Below are positions 16,189 through 24,800 of a stretch of 32,358 nucleotides of DNA, piece by piece. The stretch covers positions 1 through 32,358 of the forward strand of contig ONGM01000080.1 in the NCBI GenBank assembly GCA_900317365.1, read 5' to 3'. The notes beneath the pieces are model-generated. The model made no database searches and was not told where the DNA came from. It was given only the letters and a program-made list of their open reading frames with translations. Each line of letters begins with the position of its first letter. Positions within the stretch are counted from its first letter, which is position 1. The position numbers were made by a program, and so were the translations under genes. This DNA comes from an uncultured Planctomycetota bacterium. Lineage in GTDB: Bacteria; Planctomycetota; Planctomycetia; Pirellulales; Thermoguttaceae.

Positions 16189-16243
16189 AAGACGCGCGCC
16201 GGGTTGGTTGCGCCGAATCAAGATGTGAGAGAAAGAATAAGTC

Positions 16244-17932
16244 ATGAGCAAAAAAGAAAACGCAGACGTTGCTTCCGCGTTTGGGAAACCGTATCAAACG
16301 AGTCTTCTTTTGAAGTGTTCGGGGATTACGGCGTCGATCGTCGTGATTCTAGCGGGTATTCACGCCGCGCGAAGCATACTGGGGCCGTTTCTCATGGCGG
16401 TCTTTTTTACCGTCCTTCTCATAACGCCGATCAACTGGTTGAAAAAGAAAGGTTTTTCTTCGGTCGGTTCTCTCACGCTCGTGATTATAGCGGTGGCGGT
16501 CTGCGGCGTCGGCGCGGCGACGATCGCGGGCGGGCAGCTTGCGCAGTTCGCGCGCAGTATTCCCGATTATCGCGATCGTTTTGACGCGACGCTCCAAGAG
16601 TACAATTTACGCATCGACGATTTTCTTCCGTCGTTTCTGAAGAGCGACGATAACGACGAAACGCCGCAAGACGAACGCAAAGAGCGCGAGAAGGAAGAGG
16701 ACGCCGCCGAAGAGACGGAAAAGGACGCGAGTCGCGCTCAAACGCGGCGCGCCGCAAACGAGGACGAATCGCAGGAGAGCGGCGCGAAGCGCGCGGGCGA
16801 ATCCTCCGCCGACGCGAAAAACGCTGAAAATCAAGACGCCGGATCGAAAGACTCCGGTAAAAAGGACTCCGGGCAGAAAGACGCCGCCGCGTCTGGAGCC
16901 GCGCGCGAGTCCAAAACGAACGTAACCCAGGCGACGTATCTGACGCCGGCGCGAAATCTCGTCGCGGAGGCGTTAATAGAAACGACAAACGTTGAAGTTG
17001 CGGACTCCGAAGGAGCGACGACCGCTGCGCGAAACGCCGACGACTATCTCGACGGCGCGTTTAACGAGAACGAGCGAAGCTCGATTTTACCCGGCGAGCC
17101 GCAAGACAGACTCACGCCGTCGGTCAACGAAACGGGGATTAGCGCCGAGTTCGGAGCCAACGACGCGTTCTTTGGCGACGACGCGAACGTAGAAGAAGAC
17201 GATCAGAACGACGTCGTTCCGCGTGCGAACGTCGGCGAACCCGTCTCCATTACCGCTGTGAACGCCAGCTCGAGTACGCTCTTTAGATTCCTAACGAGTC
17301 TCGCCGGCGAACTGAGTTATATCGCGAGTTCCGCGTTCCTTGTTACGTTGCTCTTGATCTTTATGCTGATCGAAACGTCGAAGATTCCGGAGAAGCTCGT
17401 CGCCGCGATCGGGCGACGACGATTCGTGAACTCGCACATCGAGAACGTGATCGCCGATATTCGCAATTACATGGTCATTAAGACGGAGATGAGTCTGCTC
17501 GTCGGGTGCCTCGTTACAATTCTGACGGTCGCGACAAAGGTTCAATATCCGCTTCTGTGGGGGTTCGTCGCGTTTCTTTTGAACTACATTCCGAATATTG
17601 GATCGACGGTCGCCGCAATTCCGCCGATCGTGCTTGCGACGATCGACCGCGGGATGTTCATCGGATGCATTGACTGCGTCGGACTCGTCGTCATCAACTG
17701 CGTCGTCGGATACGTTTTGGAGCCGAAACTTCTTGGTAAAGGACTCGACCTATCGCCGTTGATCGTTTTGATCGCGTTGATCTTCTTCGGATGGCTTTTG
17801 GGTCCGGTTGGAATGTTCCTTTCTCCGCCCCTCGCCGTCGTTATGAAGATTATTTTTAACGCGTTCCCCGAGACGCAGTGGATCGCGGCGCTCATGGCCA
17901 ATAAACCGCCGAAGAGCCGCTATTCCGATTAG
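16244..17932 (+). CDS. AI-2E (PerM/TqsA/UPF0118) family membrane protein with a large acidic insert
   Basis: A 562-residue protein. The N-terminal helices (about 22-66 and 74-98) and the C-terminal half (from about 341) match the AI-2E family. Landmarks are FLVTLLLIFMLIE, the reentrant-loop region GFVAFLLNYIPNIGSTVAAIPP, VLEPKLLGKGLDLSPLIVLI and a final FLSPPLAVVMK. Members are often described as permeases for autoinducer-2 or other small molecules, and some act as Na+/H+ antiporters. The usual length is about 350 residues. Here ~205 residues (about 134-340) rich in E, D, K, A and S are inserted where the family has its short extracytoplasmic loop. The insert includes KDSGKKDSGQKDAA repeats and looks disordered. 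The RBS is weak (GAGAGAAAG). It is probably monocistronic. Confidence 0.88.
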   Translation: MSKKENADVASAFGKPYQTSLLLKCSGITASIVVILAGIHAARSILGPFLMAVFFTVLLITPINWLKKKGFSSVGSLTLVIIAVAVCGVGAATIAGGQLAQFARSIPDYRDRFDATLQEYNLRIDDFLPSFLKSDDNDETPQDERKEREKEEDAAEETEKDASRAQTRRAANEDESQESGAKRAGESSADAKNAENQDAGSKDSGKKDSGQKDAAASGAARESKTNVTQATYLTPARNLVAEALIETTNVEVADSEGATTAARNADDYLDGAFNENERSSILPGEPQDRLTPSVNETGISAEFGANDAFFGDDANVEEDDQNDVVPRANVGEPVSITAVNASSSTLFRFLTSLAGELSYIASSAFLVTLLLIFMLIETSKIPEKLVAAIGRRRFVNSHIENVIADIRNYMVIKTEMSLLVGCLVTILTVATKVQYPLLWGFVAFLLNYIPNIGSTVAAIPPIVLATIDRGMFIGCIDCVGLVVINCVVGYVLEPKLLGKGLDLSPLIVLIALIFFGWLLGPVGMFLSPPLAVVMKIIFNAFPETQWIAALMANKPPKSRYSD

Positions 17933-18015
17933 ACGAGATTCGTCTTCGTCGCGCGCGAAAATATTGACGAAATTTTCCAAGAGAACGCGATCTTTGAGCG
18001 TATTCTTATATTGCG

Positions 18016-18056
18016 GAAAAAGAAAACCGCGCGACGCGTTAGCGACGTCGCGCGGT
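18016..18056 (-). terminator. Intrinsic terminator for the small lipoprotein gene
   Basis: An 11-bp perfect stem (18026-18036 with 18046-18056) has a 9-base loop. On the minus strand it is followed by TTTTCTTTTT. It lies 33 bases after the stop of the minus-strand gene. Confidence 0.85.
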
Positions 18057-18089
18057 AAGTTTGCGACAATAGGAGAGAGCGACGCGAGA

Positions 18090-18272
18090 TTACCACGACG
18101 GTTTCGGCGCGGCGAGTACGTCGTCGACCGTTTGCGGACCCTTGACGTCGGAATTATCCTTGAATAAGGCGCATCCCGACGCCGTAGAAAGCGCAAGCGC
18201 AAGACACAAGAGCGCGACGATCCGAACGCGAACGGCGCGCGACTTCCGATTGGACGCGACGTGCGACGACAT
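18090..18272 (-). CDS. Small lipoprotein of unknown function
   Basis: A 60-residue protein with a basic n-region, a hydrophobic core (VALLCLALALS) and a lipobox ending ASGC with Cys34 as the lipidation site. The mature tail is only about 27 residues (CALFKDNSDVKGPQTVDDVL and a short end APKPSW). No family was recognised. The ATG at 18272 is preferred because AGGG lies 9 bases upstream. An ATG three codons earlier would have its Shine-Dalgarno touching the start. The gene ends at a strong terminator. It is divergent from rhaA, with the A/T-rich regulatory region between. It may be a small envelope protein. Confidence 0.7.
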   Translation of the reverse strand: MSSHVASNRKSRAVRVRIVALLCLALALSTASGCALFKDNSDVKGPQTVDDVLAAPKPSW

Positions 18273-18380
18273 GACAAACATCCCTGACGATTCATGGTTA
18301 CTGCCGGCGCGACGAGACGTCTTGACGCGACCGACAAAAATTCCGTACATAAAAAACGTCCTATAATCACTATCGGACGT

Positions 18381-18422
18381 ATAAAGTAAAAACTTTATCA
18401 ATCATTTCGTTTTTATTGATAA
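18381..18422 (+). promoter_or_regulatory. Overlapping inverted repeats in the rhaA promoter region (operator candidate)
   Basis: ATAAAGT-AAAA-ACTTTAT (18381-18398) is a perfect 7-bp inverted repeat. It overlaps TTATCAAT (18395-18402), which is inverted as ATTGATAA (18415-18422) across 12 bases. A plausible rhaA promoter, TTTATC (18394-18399), an 18-bp spacer and GATAAT (18418-18423), lies on top of the second repeat, as expected for a repressor or activator site. The regulator itself is not in the window. Confidence 0.45.
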
Positions 18423-18482
18423 TTTATATCGTACCGCTCGCGGCGCTTGCGGCGCGAGCCCACAATCCACGGAGAATCTGTT

Positions 18483-19739
18483 ATGAGTAAGATTGAACAG
18501 GCGTTCGCGCTTGCGAAAGAACGATACGCGGAACTCGGCGTCGACGTCGACGCCGCGCTCGCGCAAGTCGAGAAAATCCAAATCTCGCTACACTGCTGGC
18601 AAGGCGACGACGTTCTCGGCTTCGAGAGCGGCGGTTCTCTGTCCGGCGGCATTCTTACGACCGGAAACTATCCCGGAAAAGCGCGCACTCCCGACGAACT
18701 CCGCGCCGACGCCGAAAAGGCTATGTCCCTCATTCCCGGTAAGCAACGCTTTAACCTCCACGCTATCTACCTCGAAAACAACGGACAAAAAGTCGATCGC
18801 GACCAGATCGAACCGAAGCATTTCCAAGGCTGGGTCGATTGGGCGAAAGCTCAAAAGATCGGGCTCGACTTCAACCCGACCTTCTTCTCCCACCCGAAAG
18901 CCGCCGACACTCTCACGCTTTCTCACCCGAAAAAAGAAATCCGCGATTTCTGGATTGAACACGACAAGCGCTGCCGCGCCATCGCCAACTACTTCGGACA
19001 AGAACTCGGGACCCCGTGCGTCGTCAACCACTGGACCCCGGACGGGTTGAAAGACACGCCTGTCGATCGACTCTCGCCGCGCAAGAGACTCGCCGAGTCC
19101 TACGACGAAATCTTCTCCGTGAAGTATCCGAAAGAAAACATTCGCGACGGCGTCGAAAGCAAACTCTTCGGTATTGGCGTGGAAAGCTACACCGTCGGAA
19201 GCCACGAGTTCTGCATGGGATACGCCATGAAGAACAATCTTCTCCTCACGCTCGACGCCGGACACTTCCATCCGACCGAGTGCATTAGCGACAAGATCAC
19301 GGCGGCGTCTCTCTTCGTCGACGAGATTCTGCTCCACGTCAGTCGCGGCGTTCGTTGGGACTCCGACCACGTCGTCATTTGGAACGACCAAATGCGCGCG
19401 ATCGCCGAAGAACTCATTCGGAGCGGCGTCATCAATCGCACATACGTCGCGCTCGACTTCTTCGACGCCACGATCAACCGCGTCGCCGCGTGGACGATCG
19501 GATCGCGCAACGCGATCAAAGCGCTCCTCTGCGCCGCGCTCGAACCGATCGCGCAACTTCGCGAACTCGAAACGAGCATGAACTACACCAAACGCCTCGC
19601 GCTCCTCGAAGAGCTCAAGTCCGCGCCCTTCGGACCCGTCTGGGATTACTACTGCGAAAAGCAAGGCGTTCCCGTCGGCGAAAAGTGGATCGCCGAAGTC
19701 GAACAATATGAAAAAGACGTTCAATTCAAGCGCGTCTAA
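18483..19739 (+). CDS. rhaA: L-rhamnose isomerase
   Basis: A 418-residue cytoplasmic enzyme, the usual family length, that interconverts L-rhamnose and L-rhamnulose using Mn2+ or other divalent metals in a TIM barrel. Family motifs include [14 protein letters not shown] (35-48), [14 protein letters not shown] (61-74), the metal/substrate region [14 protein letters not shown] with Glu234, [10 protein letters not shown] with Asp258, and the [13 protein letters not shown] aspartates. The start has GGAG 8 bases upstream, and a longer in-frame start at 18447 lacks an RBS. No rhamnulokinase, aldolase or rhamnose transporter is next to it; it stands alone between a small lipoprotein and hemD, with its own A/T-rich promoter and operator-like repeats and its own terminator. 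Confidence 0.97.
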   Translation: MSKIEQAFALAKERYAELGVDVDAALAQVEKIQISLHCWQGDDVLGFESGGSLSGGILTTGNYPGKARTPDELRADAEKAMSLIPGKQRFNLHAIYLENNGQKVDRDQIEPKHFQGWVDWAKAQKIGLDFNPTFFSHPKAADTLTLSHPKKEIRDFWIEHDKRCRAIANYFGQELGTPCVVNHWTPDGLKDTPVDRLSPRKRLAESYDEIFSVKYPKENIRDGVESKLFGIGVESYTVGSHEFCMGYAMKNNLLLTLDAGHFHPTECISDKITAASLFVDEILLHVSRGVRWDSDHVVIWNDQMRAIAEELIRSGVINRTYVALDFFDATINRVAAWTIGSRNAIKALLCAALEPIAQLRELETSMNYTKRLALLEELKSAPFGPVWDYYCEKQGVPVGEKWIAEVEQYEKDVQFKRV

Positions 19740-19763
19740 GCGTCTTGTCGCCTGCGTCTAACG

Positions 19764-19799
19764 CAAAAAAGGACGGCGTTCTCCGCGTCGTCCTTTTTT
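19764..19799. terminator. Bidirectional terminator between rhaA and hemD
   Basis: AAAAAAGGACG pairs with CGTCCTTTTTT around a GCG/CGC inner stem. The U-runs on both sides serve the convergent rhaA and hemD genes. Confidence 0.88.
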
Positions 19800-19835
19800 C
19801 GTTCTTGTCCGGCGTTGCGTTTTGCGCGTTACGTT

Positions 19836-20639
19836 TTACGCGAAGAGGGATTCGAGCGCGTCGACGAGACCGTCTTCGCTCGCGGTCTGCGCGACGGCGG
19901 CGACTTCTAGCCCGAGTTCCGACGTCGCGGTCGCCGTGAGAGGGCTAATCGCGACCCAGCGCGCGCGGAACGCGTCGGAACCGAGAAGATTGCGCAACGC
20001 GCGCGCCGACCGCGAACTCGTGACGACCGCCGCGTCGAGCGTTCCCGATTTCAGCGCCGCGAGGACGTCCGGAGCGCAACTCTTGGCGTCGAGCGTTTCG
20101 TACGCCGGCGCCTTATAAAATCGCGCGCCGCGTTCGCGCAACGCTTTTTCAACGACGTCTCGACCGCGATCGCCGGTGAAATGAAAGAACGTTTCCGTAG
20201 CGTAATCGTCGACGACGGCGTTGAGCTTCTCGATAATCGATTCCGCGACAAATCGATCCGGGACGAGGGCGACGCGCAGACCGAATTCTTCCGCCGCCGC
20301 GCCGGTCGCCGCGCCGACGACCGCGATCTTGATTTCCGACGTCTCAAACGCGCGGCGCGCATTTTCCGCGTCCCCGTAGAGCCTCGTCGCCTCTTGAAGC
20401 GTGCGCGTTACGCCGTTCGCGCTTGAAAAAATCGCCCACGCGCCTCGCGTCGAAACGAGTCGGCGAATCGCGTCGTCGAGGTCTTGAGGGCGAGACGTCG
20501 GACAAATCTCGAGCGCCGGCTGTTCGTAAACGACGGCGCCGCGCGTTTCGAGTTTTGCGCGAAGACCGGCGTTTTGACCGGCGGGTCGCGTTACGAGAAT
20601 CTGTCGCCCGCTGAGCGTATGCGGAATGTCGCTCGGCAT
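19836..20639 (-). CDS. hemD: Uroporphyrinogen-III synthase
   Basis: A 267-residue protein matching the HemD family, which cyclises hydroxymethylbilane to uroporphyrinogen III with inversion of ring D in tetrapyrrole synthesis. Recognisable features are the start LSGRQILVTRPAGQNAGLRA, WAIFSSANGVTRT (residues 68-80), VVGAATGAAAEEFGL, the FHFTGDRGRDVVEKALRERG segment opening the second domain, AVVTSSRSARALRNLL and the conserved WVAISPLTATATSELGL. The family diverges strongly in sequence, but this combination is characteristic. AGGAGG stands about 8 bases before the ATG. It is transcribed alone from a divergent promoter, so other haem genes lie elsewhere. The tri-haem protein in this window would depend on this pathway. 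Confidence 0.93.
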   Translation of the reverse strand: MPSDIPHTLSGRQILVTRPAGQNAGLRAKLETRGAVVYEQPALEICPTSRPQDLDDAIRRLVSTRGAWAIFSSANGVTRTLQEATRLYGDAENARRAFETSEIKIAVVGAATGAAAEEFGLRVALVPDRFVAESIIEKLNAVVDDYATETFFHFTGDRGRDVVEKALRERGARFYKAPAYETLDAKSCAPDVLAALKSGTLDAAVVTSSRSARALRNLLGSDAFRARWVAISPLTATATSELGLEVAAVAQTASEDGLVDALESLFA

Positions 20640-20670
20640 AATATCGCCTCCTATGAATGTTGACGACTCG

Positions 20671-20698
20671 ATTTTAAACGCTTTTTCACGCGAGGCAA
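20671..20698 (-). promoter_or_regulatory. hemD promoter
   Basis: On the minus strand TTGCCT (20698-20693), a 16-bp spacer and TAAAAT (20676-20671), about 30 bases before the ATG. Confidence 0.55.
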
Positions 20699-20739
20699 AT
20701 CGTCGCGCGATTTTTCTTGGAGCGACCGCGTTTTTGATG

Positions 20740-20768
20740 TTGACGCGGTTCCGTTTTTTCTTAATACT
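20740..20768 (+). promoter_or_regulatory. Promoter for the NTF2-like envelope protein
   Basis: TTGACG (20740-20745), a 17-bp spacer and AATACT (20763-20768), or TAATAC with a 16-bp spacer. The -35 is excellent and the -10 is weak. Confidence 0.5.
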
Positions 20769-20829
20769 CTGCCCAACGCGTCGGTTGCGCGAGACTAACG
20801 GATTGCTTGTACTGAAAAGGAAGTCTAAG

Positions 20830-21441
20830 ATGTTGCGTTATTTACTCTTCGGTTCGATTATTGGTTTGTCGGCGTTTATCGTGAACGTCGGGTGTTGCCC
20901 GTGCGGGTCCGACTGCAATACGGATTCCGAAACTCCGAGCGCGACGTCGACGGACGCGACCGGCGAGAGCGCGCCGAACTCTGAAACGACGGAAGAAGGC
21001 GCCGAAGAATTCAACGAAGAGATCGACGTTGAAAACGCGGATTCCCCGGAAGGAGTCGTCGACGCGTTCTTTAAGGCGTTTTTCAGCGGCGATCGCGCCG
21101 CCGCGTTCGCGTTGCTTTCAACGAAGGCGCGCGAAGCGCAACGCGAGCAGTTCGCCGCGGAGTCGAGTTCGACGATTCAATGGCAGGTCGCGAGCAAGAA
21201 GCGCGGCGTCGGGGGACGCGTTTACGTTACCGTCGACGTTGAAGATTACGCGGAAAACGGCGATATTAAAACGGACTCGCTGACATTCGTTATGACGCGG
21301 GACGCCGGCGCGTGGAGAGTCGCGGGCTTCAACGTTGGCGAAATCGCCGTCAACTTTGAAGATTCCGTCATGACGCGCAACGATAAGAATCGCGAACCCG
21401 TTCGCGTCGCGCGAGAACTCGACGGCGCCGTTATTCGTTAG
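20830..21441 (+). CDS. Cys-rich N-terminus exported protein with an NTF2-like domain
   Basis: A 203-residue protein. A hydrophobic N-terminus (about 1-21) leads into GCCPCGSDC, with cysteines at 22, 23, 25 and 29. The site resembles a lipobox (NVGC) but has Asn at -3, so lipidation is possible and not certain. An acidic Ser/Thr-rich linker follows (about 30-70). A compact domain of about 75-185 begins with SPEGVVDAFFKAFFSGDRAAAFALLS and ends AGAWRVAGFNVG, the pattern of NTF2/SnoaL-like cone folds (DUF4878 type). These usually bind small ligands or have no known activity. The start is chosen at 20830 because AAGGAAG precedes it and the upstream in-frame ATG at 20626 would cross the promoter. 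It lies just upstream of the candidate small RNA gene. Confidence 0.75.
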   Translation: MLRYLLFGSIIGLSAFIVNVGCCPCGSDCNTDSETPSATSTDATGESAPNSETTEEGAEEFNEEIDVENADSPEGVVDAFFKAFFSGDRAAAFALLSTKAREAQREQFAAESSSTIQWQVASKKRGVGGRVYVTVDVEDYAENGDIKTDSLTFVMTRDAGAWRVAGFNVGEIAVNFEDSVMTRNDKNREPVRVARELDGAVIR

Positions 21442-21468
21442 TCCGTAGGAATTTACAGAAAATTGCGC

Positions 21469-21497
21469 TTGACGAAACGTCGCGCTTTGAATATTCT
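21469..21497 (+). promoter_or_regulatory. Promoter of the candidate small RNA
   Basis: TTGACG (21469-21474), a 17-bp spacer and TATTCT (21492-21497). It begins 27 bases after the preceding stop codon. No protein gene starts between it and the terminator at 21624-21661. Confidence 0.7.
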
Positions 21498-21503
21498 TCT
21501 CGA

Positions 21504-21661
21504 AAGATCGATCGCGCAGGACGCGCGGCGATGAAACGCGGCGCACGGACGCGTCGCTAGGCGTAAGGAGACGCAAGACGCGGATCGTATGAGCCACGGA
21601 CGGCTCTTGGTTCGCGTCTCTTTAAAGCCCGAGATTCAAGGACGGATCTCGGGCTTTTTTC
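21504..21661 (+). ncRNA. Candidate CsrA-sequestering small RNA (CsrB/RsmZ-like)
   Basis: A ~158-base transcription unit with its own promoter and intrinsic terminator and no credible open reading frame. It contains five successive hairpins with GGA in the loop. These are 21513-21527 (CGCGC stem, loop AGGAC); 21538-21557 (GCGGCGC with GCGTCGC, one G-U pair, loop ACGGAC); 21561-21574 (GCGT/ACGC, loop AAGGAG); 21591-21606 (GAGCC/GGCTC, loop ACGGAC), itself enclosed by GACGCGGA (21577-21584) with TTCGCGTC (21611-21618); and the terminator stem, whose apical loop is AAGGAC (21638-21643). The A(N)GGA-in-a-loop motif repeated along a short RNA is the hallmark of CsrB, CsrC and RsmX/Y/Z, which titrate the translational regulator CsrA. 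The family assignment is inference from structure, since no primary-sequence match is claimed. Confidence 0.7.
21624..21661 (+). terminator. Intrinsic terminator of the small RNA
   Basis: A 12-bp perfect stem (21624-21635 with 21646-21657), extended by one C-G and one U-G pair, is followed by a T-run ending at 21660. The hexaloop reads AAGGAC. Confidence 0.93.
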
Positions 21662-21709
21662 ATTTCTTTGATTGATCTAACTGATTTTTCTGGGCGCCTA
21701 ACAAAAAAC

Positions 21710-21738
21710 TTGACTTTTCATTTTCGTTGCGTTATGAT
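21710..21738 (+). promoter_or_regulatory. Promoter for the hydrazine-synthase-alpha-like gene
   Basis: TTGACT (21710-21715), a 17-bp spacer and TATGAT (21733-21738), giving a ~70-base leader to the ATG at 21814. Confidence 0.7.
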
Positions 21739-21813
21739 GGAGGCGACTCGGATAAAGTTTCGCATCGCGCAAACGTGAAAACGCGCTAACGCGGACGAAA
21801 GGAGGAATCGCCA

Positions 21814-24800
21814 ATGGAACGATGGAGTCAGCTCCTGGGTTTATCGTCGACGCGACTTCGCAACGCTTGTCGTTTTGCCTTGACCGCGCGTCGGACTTGT
21901 TTGACTTTTGTCTCTGTCGCAATTCTCTTTGAGTTGTTTCTTCCTTCTTTTCTCTTCGCCGATGAAGCGACCCTGACCGAAAGAATCTTGGCGCTTCCCT
22001 TTGTTTCCAGCGATCCGGCGGAGCCTGTCGTCGGATTCAACGCATACGACGGAACGTGGAACGTTCAGAAGGACGGTTCCGTCGCGACAGTCGGCGAATC
22101 CGGCCCGCGTCTGACATACGCCGATCCGCGATGGGCGCGCGCCACCGAAGGCGTCGTCGAGATCGATATCAAGTTTCCGACCGCCGCGCCGGGGTTTTCC
22201 GGAATCTGCTTTAAAATTAGCCAGTCCGGACGCGGCGCCGACGCCTTCAACGGATACGAAATCGGATTCAACCCCGCTGAAAAGCTGATCAATATCGGCG
22301 CCCATCGTCAGAACTACCAACAACTCAAAAGGTACGCCTACGACGTCCCTGTCGGAAAGTATTTTCGCCTAAGAATTGAGTTCGACGAAAAAGGCTTCGT
22401 CTTCTATATCGACGGCGAAAGGGTAGGGGAATACCGCAACGAGGCGATCGCTCCCGACGACCCGTTGCGCGCCGGCGCCTTCACCCTCCGCAACTGGCAA
22501 AACGACGTCGAATACCGCAATCTCAAGGCGCGACTCCTCAAATCGCAAGACCCGACCGTCGCGCCGGACTCCGAACTCGTCGACGTCCCATTCCTTGCCG
22601 CCGAAACTCCGAGCGGCGAGTACCCGGAAACCCTCGAAACGGACGACCTGCCGCCATTCCTGTACCTCGCGCGATCGACCCTGACGCGCCCGAACTCCGT
22701 TGGAAACGACCTCTGGCAGGCGAAACCGAAACGACAAGGCTGCGCGATCCGTATCGTCGATCCCGCCAACCCGGCGAAACCGATTCAAACCGTCTTCGAA
22801 GACCCGGAAGGCTCGATCTACGATATGAACCTTTCCTTCGACGCTAAGACGATCTTCTTCTCCTATCGCCCGAAAGGCTTTGAATACTGGAATATTTGGA
22901 AGATTGGCGTCGACGGCTCGAACCTAACGAGACTCACCTCCGGACCGTTCTTCGACGTCTCCCCCGCCGAACTCCCCGACGGCGGGATCGTCTTCGTCTC
23001 GACCCGACGCTTCGGACGCACCGTCTGCCAGCCCGGGCCCGCCTCAAACCTCTTCCGTATGGAGGCGGACGGCTCGAAGATCAAGTGCGTCTCAATGAAC
23101 ACCCTCAGCGACTTCAACCCGCAAGTCCTACCCGACGGCCGCGTCCTCTTTACCCGATGGGAATATATCGACCGCGACCTGACCTTCCGACAGTCGCTGT
23201 GGACGCAGAACCCCGAAGGAACCGTGTATCAACTCTATTACGGGAATACGATTCGCGAATTTGGGTCCGTTCTGCAAGCCCGCCCGATCCCCGGCGAGCC
23301 CGCCTCAAAAGTCCTCGCGACCTTCGCGCCGCACCACGGCTACCCGCACGGCGCGATCGGCGTCGTCGATCGTTCGCGCGGAATCGAGGCCGGACGCGGA
23401 AAAGGTTTTGTTTTCTGGACGAAGGAATTCGACGTCGTCCAGGATATCTCGCGCGACTACGCGTACCGCGACCCGAACCCGCTCGATTCCGAACGCGCCC
23501 TCTGCGCCTTCGGATCCGCAAACGTCGGCGTCCTCGGCGCAAACTCCGCCGGAAACGACCTGCGGTATCGCATTTGGCTGCTCGACTGCGACGGCGAAAA
23601 GCGCCTCCTCGCCGAAGAGCCGGAACTCGACTGCTTTTGCCCGATTCCGCTCGTCGAGACCCCGCGCCCGCCTGTCCAGCCCACTCGAATTATCGACCCG
23701 AACCTGCGCAAGACCCTGCGCCCGCAACTGAAACCGCGCGAACTCTTCGCCGGTATGCGCGTGACCGACGGCGTCGAACCGACCGACCCGTACCGCGCCT
23801 TCGTCGAGTCCGTCAACGGAAAGGCTGGCGAGGCTCAGGCGAGCGACGCGGAAGATCAGTGCGTCGTCGACGACTGGGGGGTTCCCGAGCGAACCGACCT
23901 TCTACTCGGCGATCCCGTCGGTCTGGTTACCGTCGCCGACGTTTACCAGGGGCTGGAACCGGCGGTGAAGCGCGGCGCGGTCAAGCGGATTCGGATTATG
24001 GAGCAGATTCGCAAGACGGAAGAACTCTACGATCGAGCGTACGATCAGTCCCCGTCGATGGGAGTCGGAACGTATTACGCCAAACGTTGTTGGGGCGAGG
24101 TTCCCGTCGACGAGGACGGTAGCGCGAAATTCTACGTCCCCGCGCTGCGCGAAATCTACTTCCAAGCGCTCGACTCCGAAGGTCGCGAAATTCAGCGCAT
24201 GACGAGCGCCGCGCAATTCATGCCCGGAGAGTCGATCGGGTGCCTCGGATGCCACGAAGACCGCGACTCGATTCCCGCGACCGCGCAGGAGAGCAGCCGA
24301 CTCCCGAGCGCCGCGTTTCGCGAGCCGGACGTCCCCGCCTTGCCCGAGTTCATTTACGACGCCTATCGCGATCGCGCCGAACGCGGCGGCAACCTCGCCC
24401 TCGACGCCGGCGTCGTCGATTACCCCTCCCTCATGCAGCCTGTCCTCGACAAGTACTGCGTCTCGTGCCACGACGGCGCCGATCCCGCCGGAGGATACGA
24501 CCTGAGCGGCGATTTAACGCGGTTCTTTAGCGAGTCGTACGAGGCGATCTTACTGAAGAGTCGGTCCTATCGCCAGGAAGACATGCTGACCGGCGAGACG
24601 CCGGAGGATCAGAAGGCGCTGGGCAAGCCCCTTGCCCAGTTCCATTGGCTTCTCTTTACGCCCTCCGCCGTGAGCAAGCCTTACGCGACGGGAACGTACG
24701 CGAGTCGTCTCCCGGAATATTTCACGAAGGAGCATTGCGGCGTCGAAGTCGACGCGAAGACGATGCGACGCGTGTACTTCTGGCTCGATTCGAACGCGAT

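Noticed and set aside
18588..19724. 378-codon minus-strand frame opposite rhaA
   Set aside because: Antisense to a certain enzyme gene and without an RBS or recognisable family.
21531..21560. Nine-codon Arg-rich mini-ORF (ATG to TAG) inside the small RNA
   Set aside because: It coincides with the second GGA hairpin and ends at its edge. No downstream gene shares the transcript, so a leader-peptide attenuator is less likely than a structural RNA.
22896..24122. 408-codon Arg/Pro-rich frame inside the tri-haem gene
   Set aside because: A +1-type shadow of the real frame; extreme Arg content and no initiation signal.
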